Shown here piece after piece: positions 23,878 through 31,863 of a stretch of 64,000 nucleotides of DNA. The notes beneath the pieces are model-generated. The model searched no databases. It saw only the letters and a program-made list of their open reading frames with translations, and was not told the DNA's origin. The stretch's first letter is position 1. Each line of letters begins with the position of its first letter. A program made the translations under genes and the position numbers. The DNA comes from Paenibacillus oleatilyticus (GTDB taxonomy: Bacteria > Bacillota > Bacilli > Paenibacillales > NBRC-103111): NCBI RefSeq assembly GCF_018998565.1, contig NZ_JAHNZO010000033.1, positions 1-64,000 on the forward strand. Reading direction: 5' to 3'.

Positions 23878-24219
23878 ATGTCTAATTTGCCAAGTTGCCC
23901 GAAATGTAATTCAGCGTACACTTACGAGGACGGAAGCCTTCTGATTTGCCCGGAATGTGCTCATGAATGGACGTTAGAAGCAGAAGCGGAAAATCGCGAA
24001 GACCACAAGATTGTCAAAGACGCGAATGGAAATGTTTTGAATGATGGCGATACGGTAACGGTCATCAAGGACCTGAAAGTAAAAGGAAGCTCATCGGTCT
24101 TGAAAATGGGAACAAAAGTAAAAAATATCCGTTTAGTTGTCGGAGATCATGATATTGATTGCAAAATCGACGGCTTTGGAGCAATGAAATTAAAATCGGA
24201 ATTTGTAAAAAAAATCTAG
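23878..24219 (+). CDS. PhnA/YjdM-family zinc-ribbon protein
   Basis: 113 residues, the family length. A rubredoxin-like zinc ribbon (CPKCNSAYTYEDG, then LLICPECAHEW) is followed by the acidic linker and the KOW-like C-terminal domain (DANGNVLNDGDTVTVIKDL; VVGDHDIDCKIDGFG). ATG 23878 has GGAG 10 bp upstream. A reading from 23755 would add an unrelated stretch. Despite the name, PhnA/YjdM does not hydrolyse phosphonates in most bacteria. Its function is poorly known. No phn genes lie nearby. Confidence 0.85.
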   Translation: MSNLPSCPKCNSAYTYEDGSLLICPECAHEWTLEAEAENREDHKIVKDANGNVLNDGDTVTVIKDLKVKGSSSVLKMGTKVKNIRLVVGDHDIDCKIDGFGAMKLKSEFVKKI

Positions 24220-24254
24220 TGCGGTTTATAGGAAACCGGCGGATTTATATTCGG

Positions 24255-24282
24255 AGGCCCTCTGTTGCGGAGGGCTTTTTTG
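24255..24282 (+). terminator. Terminator after the PhnA-like gene
   Basis: GCCCTC, a TGTTGCG loop and GAGGGC are followed by six T. Confidence 0.85.
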
Positions 24283-24368
24283 TCGTAAAAAACAATGATC
24301 GTTTTGTCATACACAGACAGATCCGCCGGGTAGATGATAAGATGGAAGAAGGGTAAAAGATTACTTTT

Positions 24369-25850
24369 ATGTCAGGAAGGAAAAGAAAAAACTTGAGATT
24401 CCTATCCCGTTCTGTCCAGCGCTTTCGTCGATTGCAATGGAAGCTGACCTTATTTTATATTCTCACAACGATGGTTGTTCTGATCGTGCTCGAAATGGCG
24501 GGTATTCTGATTATGTTTGGCATAGCCAAATATAATGTCAGACAAACGCTTGCCTACGAAGTGGGAGTGGTGGCGCAGAACGTAGGCTCCAACTTCACGG
24601 GGCCCTTCATCAACCGGAATCGGCTGAATGAAGCTCTGAGGGATTGGCGCCTGGAAAACGGCACCGAATTTCAGGGGTTTTCTGCCGTGGTCGATCCCGA
24701 AGGGCAACTGATCGCCGTAGCAGGAGAGGATTGGGCCGAGGCGGGCGGATTCGGGGCAGGGCTGCCCGCAATCGTGCAGAGGCACATTCGGTCTGCTCTG
24801 GCTTTGGAGCCCGGCTCGATTCCCCTTATGAATACGTCTACCTACGAGGAAAAGGGCACCATCTATATTGTGGCTCCGATTGTCAGTGCGAAGGAGATCA
24901 AGGGGGCCTTGGTGGTGAAAGCCGGACAGGTTCGGACGTCTGCGAACAATTTGTGGGAGTTTATACCGAAGGCCTTTCAATTTTTCGGCTTCAGCATCAT
25001 TGCCTTTTTTATAGGCGCGGCGATTGTCGGTCTCGCCTTCGGAATCGTGACGTCGCGAAGTCTTGTGCGGCGGTTGCGAAGGATTCTGACGTCGGCTGAC
25101 CGATGGAGTCAAGGCGATTTCACGACTTTTGTTGACGATCCCTCCGGCGACGAGTTAGGGCGGCTGGCGCAACGGCTTAACCAGATGGCGAAGCAGCTTC
25201 AGCATCTGCTCCGGACGCGGCAGGACCTTGCGGCGCTGGACGAGCGCAACCGGCTCGCCAGAGAACTGCACGATAGTGTGAAGCAGCAGATGTTTGCCGT
25301 CTCGATCTGGGTGAATACGGCCAAAACGTTGATCGGCCAGGATGAGCATGCGGCTCGTTCGCATCTGGTCGAGGCGGAAAAATTGATACGCCAAACGCAG
25401 CAGGAGCTGCGTGCGCTCATTCATCAGCTGCGTCCGGTTGCTTTGGAGGGCAAGAATCTGGCGCATGCCTTGGAGGATTATGTGAAGGTCTGGCAGGAGC
25501 AAACGGGGATTGCCGCAGAGGTGGAGGCGCCCGGTGGCCAACAACAGGTGTCTCCGCTTATTGAAGAAGCCTTCTTCCGCATCACCCAGGAGGCGCTGGC
25601 CAATATTGCCCGCCACAGCCAGGCCAGCGCGATGAAGCTGTCTCTGGCATGCGGCGAGACGGTGACGCTCTCCATCCGCGACAATGGCTGCGGATTCGAT
25701 GTCCGCCTCGCAGACCGGCAGGGCGTCGGTCTGTCCTCCATGCGCGAGCGCGTTCAGGCGTTGGGCGGCCATATCGATATCCGCAGCGAGAAGGGACACG
25801 GCACGACAATTGTCGTCCGCTGCAAGCAAACGGAGCTTCAAGCGGTGTAA
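24369..25850 (+). CDS. NarX/LiaS-type histidine kinase (HisKA_3)
   Basis: 493 residues. Order: N-terminal membrane helix (about 30-55), an extracytoplasmic sensor domain of about 140 residues, a second helix (FGFSIIAFFIGAAIVGLAFGI) and a HAMP linker. Then comes the HisKA_3 box ERNRLARELHDSVKQQ with the phospho-accepting His, and a HATPase end with RDNGCGFD and GVGLSSMRERV. The ribosome site is weak (GAAGGG about 15 bp upstream). It pairs with the NarL-type regulator 37 bp downstream. The signal is unknown. Confidence 0.9.
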   Translation: MSGRKRKNLRFLSRSVQRFRRLQWKLTLFYILTTMVVLIVLEMAGILIMFGIAKYNVRQTLAYEVGVVAQNVGSNFTGPFINRNRLNEALRDWRLENGTEFQGFSAVVDPEGQLIAVAGEDWAEAGGFGAGLPAIVQRHIRSALALEPGSIPLMNTSTYEEKGTIYIVAPIVSAKEIKGALVVKAGQVRTSANNLWEFIPKAFQFFGFSIIAFFIGAAIVGLAFGIVTSRSLVRRLRRILTSADRWSQGDFTTFVDDPSGDELGRLAQRLNQMAKQLQHLLRTRQDLAALDERNRLARELHDSVKQQMFAVSIWVNTAKTLIGQDEHAARSHLVEAEKLIRQTQQELRALIHQLRPVALEGKNLAHALEDYVKVWQEQTGIAAEVEAPGGQQQVSPLIEEAFFRITQEALANIARHSQASAMKLSLACGETVTLSIRDNGCGFDVRLADRQGVGLSSMRERVQALGGHIDIRSEKGHGTTIVVRCKQTELQAV

Positions 25851-25887
25851 AAGAACAAGATTACTTTTTTCGAATGGAGCGGGCAAC

Positions 25888-26553
25888 ATGACAAAGACGG
25901 AACCGATCACAATTCTGATTGTCGACGATCACTCGATTGTGCGTCAGGGCTTGTGCGCATTATTCAAAATTCAGCCGGATTGCCGGGTCGTAGGCGAAGC
26001 CGATGCGGGAGAGAGTGCCGTCCGCTTGGCCGCCGAGCTAGTGCCCGACGTCATTCTCATGGATCTGGTGATGCCCGGGATGGATGGCGTAGAAGCTACG
26101 AGGCAGGTCAAGCAAGTCAGCCCCCGTTCTCAGGTGATTGTACTGACCTCTTATCATGACGACGAGCATATCTTTCCGGCTTTGCGCGCCGGAGCGCTCT
26201 CCTACGTGCTCAAGGATATCGAGCCGGAACAGTTGGTCGAGACCGTGCGCAGAGCCGTACATGGCGAGTCGATGATGCATCCGCGCGTGGCTGCACGGGT
26301 TGTTCAGGAGATACGCGATACGCAACGGGCGGATGACAGCCCGTTCGCCGAATTGAGCGACCGCGAGCTCGAAGTGCTGCGCCTGATCGCGGGCGGGCTT
26401 ACGAACGCGGAGATTGCGGAGCGCCTGATCATCAGCGAGAAGACGGTGAAAGGCCACGTCAGCAATATTTTAAGCAAGCTGCATATGCTGGACCGCACCA
26501 AGGCAGCCGTTTTCGCTTGGCAGCAGGGACTTATGCGCCCGGACGACGAGTAA
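25888..26553 (+). CDS. NarL/FixJ-family response regulator
   Basis: 221 residues from ATG 25888, preceded by GGAGCGGG. Reading from 25684 would run inside the kinase gene. The receiver domain has the acidic pair in LIVDDHSIV, the phospho-accepting Asp in DVILMDLVMPGMDG and the Lys in SYVLKDIEPEQL. The C-terminal LuxR-type helix-turn-helix is visible as LSDRELEVLRLIAGGLTNAEI, then ISEKTVKGHVSNIL. Cognate partner of the kinase just upstream. The membrane protein gene 250 bp downstream may be its target. Confidence 0.93.
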   Translation: MTKTEPITILIVDDHSIVRQGLCALFKIQPDCRVVGEADAGESAVRLAAELVPDVILMDLVMPGMDGVEATRQVKQVSPRSQVIVLTSYHDDEHIFPALRAGALSYVLKDIEPEQLVETVRRAVHGESMMHPRVAARVVQEIRDTQRADDSPFAELSDRELEVLRLIAGGLTNAEIAERLIISEKTVKGHVSNILSKLHMLDRTKAAVFAWQQGLMRPDDE

Positions 26554-26603
26554 AAGCTGTTTTTTTCATTCGTTTTCCTCAGCATGCACCTATTCATTCC
26601 AAT

Positions 26604-26632
26604 GCCGGCTCTCCTGTTAAGGGGAGCCGGTT
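26604..26632. terminator. Terminator-like hairpin
   Basis: GCCGGCTCTCC and GGGGAGCCGG pair around TGTTAA. The T tract is minimal. Confidence 0.5.
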
Positions 26633-26804
26633 CTGTGTATAACGGACCTCTGGTCGGGGGGATAAACAGATCTGCAGACGCGTCCCAATTCAGCGTGACT
26701 GCCCTATGATTAAGGAGCAACAGGTCATATTTTCCATATCGCGGAAGGGTCCGCTATGGAGGGCCGTTCGCGATTCGATTCTTAGAAATAGGGAGTTGTT
26801 CTTG

Positions 26805-27896
26805 ATGGATACCTTGAAAAATCCTCTGCTGCAAACAACCGGCAATCCGTCCTCGCGGGTCGGACGGTGGCCGTCCTGGATCGGCTACGCTGCGGCAGCT
26901 TGGTCTTTGGTTTACGGGCTGCTTGGCTTGTACTGGGCTTTAGGGGGCAGCGGCTTTCCCTTCGGCGAAGGGGATTCCCAGCCCAATATGTCGTTCTTGG
27001 GCGGCTTGCAAGCGAAGAGCGGAGCGCCGTGGATAGCCGTTCTTGGTTTCGTCGGCGCGATATTGGCAGCAGCGATGACGCGGCTGCCAGGGAAGGGCAT
27101 TCTTCGCGTGGCCGTTCTGGCTTTCGCTTGCGCTGCTTCGGCCATCCTGTTGATCGCCATTCCGGACGCCAGAGTCATCATGGCCGTCGGGTATGCGCCT
27201 ATATGTCTGGTCGGCGCTCCCTTCGGTTGGCCACCGGTCAATTATTTGGAGAAAGCCCTCCCTTGGGAAGTAATCAACCAGTTCATTTGCATGGCCGGCG
27301 GGTTCCTGTGGGTCGGGACGGCCCTTGCTTATTACCGCCGATCCCGGCAAGCCTGCGGGAGCTGCGGCCGAACTGGCAGCGCGGCAGCTTCCGGTTGGAC
27401 AACACCCGAAGCTGCGGCGTGTTGGGGGAGATGGGCCGTCTACGTGGCATTCATTTTACCGTTCGGCTATGCCGGGATGCGGTGGGCGTGGGCATTCGGC
27501 ATCCCTCTCGGAATTGACCGGGAACTGCTTCAGGAGCTTCACACCAACGGCTTATGGCTAGCCGGTGCGGGCTTGGCTACGGTAGCGGCCGGCGGCTCGG
27601 TGCTGACCTTGGGGCTCATCCAACGCTGGGGCGAGATCTTCCCGCGTTGGACGCTGGGACTGTCCGGCAAACGGGTCCCCCCGGCGCTTGCGATTGTCCC
27701 CGCCTCCTTTATCACCGTCGTGGTGATGACCGGCGGGCTGACGGTCATCCGCATGAATTGGTCTGCTTTTCTGAGCGGCGCTTTTATAACGAATCCGATG
27801 ATGTGGTGGCCGGTTTGGGGCATCTCGCTGGGAGCGGCTACGCTCGCCTATTATTACCGCAGGCGCGGGCAGTGTACGGTGTGCGGCCTTGAATAA
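26805..27896 (+). CDS. Polytopic membrane protein of unknown function
   Basis: 363 residues from ATG 26805, preceded by AGGGAG. A reading from 26706 would begin far upstream without a ribosome site. About nine hydrophobic segments, for example WIGYAAAAWSLVYGLLGLYW and VAVLAFACAASAILLIAI. Two Cys pairs face the same side of the membrane: CGSCGR in the central loop and CTVCGLE at the extreme C-terminus. They could bind metal or form a disulfide. No family recognised. It may be linked to the kinase/regulator pair upstream. No terminator was identified right after it. Confidence 0.7.
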   Translation: MDTLKNPLLQTTGNPSSRVGRWPSWIGYAAAAWSLVYGLLGLYWALGGSGFPFGEGDSQPNMSFLGGLQAKSGAPWIAVLGFVGAILAAAMTRLPGKGILRVAVLAFACAASAILLIAIPDARVIMAVGYAPICLVGAPFGWPPVNYLEKALPWEVINQFICMAGGFLWVGTALAYYRRSRQACGSCGRTGSAAASGWTTPEAAACWGRWAVYVAFILPFGYAGMRWAWAFGIPLGIDRELLQELHTNGLWLAGAGLATVAAGGSVLTLGLIQRWGEIFPRWTLGLSGKRVPPALAIVPASFITVVVMTGGLTVIRMNWSAFLSGAFITNPMMWWPVWGISLGAATLAYYYRRRGQCTVCGLE

Positions 27897-27978
27897 TCGC
27901 TTTGAACGAGGAGGAAGATCGGTATGGATAGGGTATCGCCCCGCCCAACTGCGCGGTAGAGCGCGACCATATCAAATG

Positions 27979-28032
27979 TTAATAAAATCTTTATCTTTAC
28001 CTTACTTCTTTTTAAACGTTACACTTTATCCT
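27979..28032 (+). promoter_or_regulatory. Activator-type promoter of the vanY-like gene
   Basis: The 54-bp stretch from TTAATAAAATCTTTA to the -10 TATCCT (28027-28032) aligns without gaps to 30795-30848. They share TTACC.TACTTCTTTTTAAAC (27997-28017). The first TTAA box begins 48 nt before the -10, and the -35 position (ACTTCT) does not fit sigma-A, so an activator is expected, probably the adjacent VanR-like regulator. Confidence 0.75.
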
Positions 28033-28063
28033 TACAGAATGAAAGCGTAAGGAGGAAACGTAG

Positions 28064-28963
28064 ATGAAGAAGTGGTTTTTTTTGCTTGTCATGCTTTTGC
28101 CGCTGGGGTGTGAAGCCATTCAACAGGAGCCGCAAGCCGCAAACGTGGAATACAGCAAGGAGGTCGACCAAGCTCAGGAGGCGGCTCACCAAAAGAAGGC
28201 TCCAACGAAGACTCAAACAAAGACTCAAACAAAGGCTCAAACGATAAAAGTAACCAAAAACCAGATTTACCAAGGGAACCTGCTGCTGGTTAACAAGCAG
28301 TATCCGGTGCATGAAGAGGGCGTTACGGCCGATGTGGTCAACCTGTTTCGGGATAAGGAGCTGTCCCAGGGATACGTGGTGCTCGATAAGACGATCCGGC
28401 TGTCGAAAGGCGTGGCGCAAAAATTTCAAACGATGGTCAATGCCGCCTCCAAAGAAGGGGTGAGCGCTTTTATGATCAGCAGCGGCTACCGGGACAACAA
28501 AGAACAAAGCCAGCTGTATAAAAGTATGGGCGCCGATTATGCGCTGCCTGCGGGCCACAGTGAGCATAACTTAGGCTTATCCCTTGATATCGGATCGACG
28601 CAAACGGAGATGAACCGCGCTCCGGAAGGAAAATGGCTGCAAAAAAACGCTTGGGCTTACGGATTTATTTTGCGCTATCCCAAGGACAAGACGGAGATCA
28701 CGGGCATTCAATACGAGCCGTGGCATTTTCGCTATGTCGGCTTGCCGCATAGTGCGATCATGCAGGAGAAAAACTTTACATTGGAGCAATATTTGGATTA
28801 CCTGAAGGAACAAGAGACGGTTTCGACGACGGTAGAGGGCAAATCCTACGAAGTCTCGTATTATCCCGTGTCCGGCAATACGTCGATTCCGGTGCCGGCC
28901 GGCCGCCGCTATGAACTATCGGGAAACAATATGGATGGCGTCATTGTAACCTTGCTTCCTTGA
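28064..28963 (+). CDS. VanY-like D-alanyl-D-alanine carboxypeptidase, lipoprotein
   Basis: 299 residues. A lipoprotein signal peptide ends at LPLGC (residue 16). A spacer with TKTQTKTQTKAQT repeats follows, then a peptidase M15B domain. The zinc ligands are visible in the SEHNLGLSLDIGS motif (His and Asp) and the PWHFRYVG motif (His), with the catalytic Glu before it. Such enzymes remove the terminal D-Ala of peptidoglycan precursors outside the membrane. AAGGAGGAAA precedes the ATG. The VanR/VanS-like pair follows directly. No vanHAX genes are present, so this is not a complete glycopeptide-resistance cluster. Confidence 0.9.
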   Translation: MKKWFFLLVMLLPLGCEAIQQEPQAANVEYSKEVDQAQEAAHQKKAPTKTQTKTQTKAQTIKVTKNQIYQGNLLLVNKQYPVHEEGVTADVVNLFRDKELSQGYVVLDKTIRLSKGVAQKFQTMVNAASKEGVSAFMISSGYRDNKEQSQLYKSMGADYALPAGHSEHNLGLSLDIGSTQTEMNRAPEGKWLQKNAWAYGFILRYPKDKTEITGIQYEPWHFRYVGLPHSAIMQEKNFTLEQYLDYLKEQETVSTTVEGKSYEVSYYPVSGNTSIPVPAGRRYELSGNNMDGVIVTLLP

Positions 28964-29015
28964 CCGGAAGTTCTGGTACAATGGAATGGTTAACTCTATG
29001 CAGAGGGTGAATGCG

Positions 29016-29711
29016 ATGAAACGGATCACGATTTTGATCGCGGATGACGAGATGGCGATTGCCGATTTGATCGGACTGCATCTAACCAAAGAAGGCTACC
29101 ATGTGATTAAAGCGGCGGATGGGCAGGAGGCCATTCAAGCCGTTCAGACGCATTCGATCGATCTGGCGATTTTGGATATTATGATGCCCAAAGTGGATGG
29201 TTACGAAGTGACCCGGCAAATCCGGGAAACGAATCATATGCCGATCATTTTCCTGAGCGCGAAAACGTCCGACATGGATAAAATCGCAGGCTTGGTGAGG
29301 GGCGCGGACGATTATATGACCAAGCCGTTCAACCCGATGGAGCTGATCGCCCGCGTGAACGCCCAACTGCGCCGTTCCAGACTGCTCAGCCAATCGTCGG
29401 AGGAGAACAAGCCCGTGCTGGAAGCGGGAGGCTTGGCCATTTATCCCGATAAGCGCGAAGTTACTTTATATGGCGAACCGGTCGATCTCACGCCGAAAGA
29501 GTTCGATATCCTGTATCTGCTGGCCAGCTATCCGAAGAAAGTGTTCAGCGCGGAAAATATTTTTCAGCAGGTATGGGGCGAAGATTACTATGAAGGCGGC
29601 AATACGGTGATGGTGCACATCCGGAAGCTGAGGAAAAAATTACAAGAGGATGAACGTAAACATAAGCTGATCAAAACGGTATGGGGGGTTGGATATACAT
29701 TCAATGGTTAG
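29016..29711 (+). CDS. VanR-like response regulator (OmpR family)
   Basis: 231 residues from ATG 29016, preceded by AGAGGG. The longer start at 28986 has no ribosome site. The receiver domain shows ADDE, the phospho-accepting Asp in LAILDIMMPKVDGYE and the Lys in IIFLSAKTSD. The winged helix ends in VWGVGYTFNG. Its best relatives are VanR-type regulators. It is encoded between the vanY-like gene and the kinase in one operon. It probably binds the twin promoters at 27979 and 30795. Confidence 0.92.
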   Translation: MKRITILIADDEMAIADLIGLHLTKEGYHVIKAADGQEAIQAVQTHSIDLAILDIMMPKVDGYEVTRQIRETNHMPIIFLSAKTSDMDKIAGLVRGADDYMTKPFNPMELIARVNAQLRRSRLLSQSSEENKPVLEAGGLAIYPDKREVTLYGEPVDLTPKEFDILYLLASYPKKVFSAENIFQQVWGEDYYEGGNTVMVHIRKLRKKLQEDERKHKLIKTVWGVGYTFNG

Positions 29712-30798
29712 CATGATGCGCAGCTTCCGGTCCAGAATGATCCTGCTGCTCGGTTTAAGCATGCTGTTCGCGGGCACCATTACGTATTTGTTCTATAAAA
29801 TCCTTCAGTTTTATTACCGAACGTTCGTGAAGTTTCAGGATCCGCTGGCTTACGTGCGCATGTTCATCAACATTGTCGGAGATATTAACTTCTTTTTGCT
29901 GTTTTTCATCCCGCTTGCGACGTTGTTTTTCTTTGTCCTCACCAAGCCCTACGCCACTTATTTCAATAAAATTTCCAAGGGCATTCATCATCTGGCCAAC
30001 GGCGATTTCAAGCAGCGCGTTCATATTTCCTCCCGCGACGAGTTCGAGGACATTGCGACGGACATCAATCTGGCGAGCGAAAAGCTGCAGCAGGCCGTCG
30101 AAAGAGGAGACTTTGCGGAAAGCAGCAAGGATCAGCTCGTCCTGAATTTGGCGCACGATTTGCGCACGCCGCTGACTTCGGTGATCGGCTATTTGGATTT
30201 TATTCTGAAGGACGAGCAGTTGACCAAGGAGCAGGTCAGACAGTATGCGGATATTGCTTTTCAAAAGTCGCAGCGTCTGGAGAAGCTGGTCGACGAGCTG
30301 TTCGAAATTACGAGAATGAACTACGGCATGCTGGCCTTCGAGAAACAAACCATCGATCTCAGCGAGTTGTTGGTTCAGTTGAACGAAGAGCTGTACCCTG
30401 CCTTCGAGAAGCATCAATTGACGGCCCGGCTGCAGGTGGCTCCCGGTTTATCGGTATCGGGCGACGGAGACCTGCTGGCGCGCGTCTTCGAGAATTTGCT
30501 GACCAATGCCATCCGTTACGGAAAAGACGGCCGGTTCGTGGACATGAACGCTTATTCCGAAGCGGAAGCGGTCGTAGTTCAAGTGATCAATTACGGCGTC
30601 CCGATCCAGCCCGACGAGCTGCCGCACATCTTCGATATGTTCTATACCGGCGACAAGGCACGCACGTATCAAGAGGGAAGCACGGGTCTCGGCCTCTATA
30701 TCACGAAGAACATTGTGATGCAGCATGACGGAACGGTGACCGCCCAGAGCAGCACGAACCGCACCATCTTTGAAGTGCGTTTGCCGCAAACAAATTAA
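29704..30798 (+). CDS. VanS-like sensor histidine kinase
   Basis: 364 residues from ATG 29704, which overlaps the regulator's stop by 8 bp. Two membrane helices (MILLLGLSMLFAGTITYLF and INFFLLFFIPLATLFFFVL) enclose a short loop. A HAMP-like linker follows, then NLAHDLRTPLTS with the phospho-accepting His, the N box ENLLTNAIRYG and G box GSTGLGLYI. Architecture and H-box context are VanS-like. The small extracellular loop suggests direct sensing near the membrane. It closes the operon, and a second copy of the promoter motif lies right behind it. Confidence 0.92.
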   Translation: MVSMMRSFRSRMILLLGLSMLFAGTITYLFYKILQFYYRTFVKFQDPLAYVRMFINIVGDINFFLLFFIPLATLFFFVLTKPYATYFNKISKGIHHLANGDFKQRVHISSRDEFEDIATDINLASEKLQQAVERGDFAESSKDQLVLNLAHDLRTPLTSVIGYLDFILKDEQLTKEQVRQYADIAFQKSQRLEKLVDELFEITRMNYGMLAFEKQTIDLSELLVQLNEELYPAFEKHQLTARLQVAPGLSVSGDGDLLARVFENLLTNAIRYGKDGRFVDMNAYSEAEAVVVQVINYGVPIQPDELPHIFDMFYTGDKARTYQEGSTGLGLYITKNIVMQHDGTVTAQSSTNRTIFEVRLPQTN

Positions 30799-30848
30799 GA
30801 AAAACTTTAAGATTACCCTACTTCTTTTTAAACAGTATTTCCTATCCT
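30795..30848 (+). promoter_or_regulatory. Second VanR-type promoter, in front of the sugar-type ABC operon
   Basis: Near-duplicate of 27979-28032 over 54 bp, with the identical block TTACCCTACTTCTTTTTAAAC (30813-30833) and TATCCT at 30843-30848 at the same distance. It starts 4 bp before the kinase stop codon. It implies co-control of the downstream transporter operon. Confidence 0.75.
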
Positions 30849-30928
30849 AGGATTGAAGGATAGGACAGAGCTGGGGATGAAGAAGCGGGGTTTTTTTGTT
30901 ATCACGCACAGAAAGCGGGAGTGATCCG

Positions 30929-30973
30929 ATGAATAACAACGGCCAAACGGCGGCGATTGCCGATTCATGCTGA
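30929..30973 (+). CDS. 14-residue ORF overlapping the first permease start
   Basis: ATG 30929 with GGGAG 7 bp upstream opens MNNNGQTAAIADSC and stops at TGA 30971-30973, overlapping the permease ATG at 30967. It may be a leader peptide that couples translation, or the true N-terminus of the permease broken by a frameshift. Confidence 0.35.
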   Translation: MNNNGQTAAIADSC

Positions 30974-31848
30974 AGCCAGGAATGAAACGCTGGACCCGGA
31001 GCGATGCGGCGGCGGCCCTGCTGTTTCTCGCACCCAGCGTCGCAGGCTTCGCGCTGTTCTACCTTATTCCATTTGCTGCGGGGGTGTACGACTCCTTCCT
31101 GGATCGCCCGGTCGGGGGCCGGTTCGTTGGGCTGGCGAATTACGGCGAGCTGCTCGCGGGCGGTTCGTTTCGGAAAGCGGCGTCCAATACGTTCTATTTT
31201 ACCGCGGTCAGCGTGCCGCTCATCGTGGGGCTGTCTTTAGGACTGGCGCTGCTGCTGAACCGGAAGATGTACATGCGCAATATGCTGAGAACGGCTTACG
31301 TGCTGCCGCTTGTCGTTCCCGTAGCCTCGGTTGTTCTCATCTGGCAGATGCTGTTCGACTGGAACGGTTCGCTGAACGCGTGGCTCGGTTATTTCGGGCT
31401 CGAACGTGTGGATTGGATGAAGACGGAGGCGGCCCGGCATGTGGTCATGGTCATTTATTTATGGAAAAACGTCGGCTATAACATGATTTTATTTCTGGCC
31501 GGGCTTCAGCAGATTCCGAACGATTACTACGAAACCGCCCGGCTGGAAGGCGCCGGACGACTCCGACAGTTCTTCGGCATTACGCTCGTATATTTAACGC
31601 CGACGATGTTTTTCGTCGTCATCATGTCCATCACCGGCTCGTTTAAAATATTCCGGGAGACGTACTTGATCGCAGGCGATTATCCGCACGACAGCATCTA
31701 TACGCTGCAGCACTATATGAACAATATGTTCATGACGCTCGAGATGCAGAAATTGACTGCGGCGGCGACATTGATGGCGGGCTGCATTCTGCTTGTAGTT
31801 TTCGCGTTGTTTGCGCTGGAGCGCCGTTTCCGGCAGTTTATGGAATAG
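30967..31848 (+). CDS. Sugar-type ABC transporter permease (MalF/UgpA family)
   Basis: 293 residues with six membrane segments. It forms the translocation channel with the next gene product. The EAA loop is visible as DYYETARLEGAGRLRQFFGI, and the N-terminal LLFLAPSVAGFALFYLIPF is typical of the family. The operon contains two permeases and a binding lipoprotein but no ATPase, so a shared MsmX-like ATPase encoded elsewhere is needed. The start ATG overlaps a 14-codon ORF. Control by the VanR-type promoter upstream points to an envelope-related substrate. Confidence 0.88.
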   Translation: MLKPGMKRWTRSDAAAALLFLAPSVAGFALFYLIPFAAGVYDSFLDRPVGGRFVGLANYGELLAGGSFRKAASNTFYFTAVSVPLIVGLSLGLALLLNRKMYMRNMLRTAYVLPLVVPVASVVLIWQMLFDWNGSLNAWLGYFGLERVDWMKTEAARHVVMVIYLWKNVGYNMILFLAGLQQIPNDYYETARLEGAGRLRQFFGITLVYLTPTMFFVVIMSITGSFKIFRETYLIAGDYPHDSIYTLQHYMNNMFMTLEMQKLTAAATLMAGCILLVVFALFALERRFRQFME

Positions 31849-31863
31849 CGGGAGGAGAGTCGG

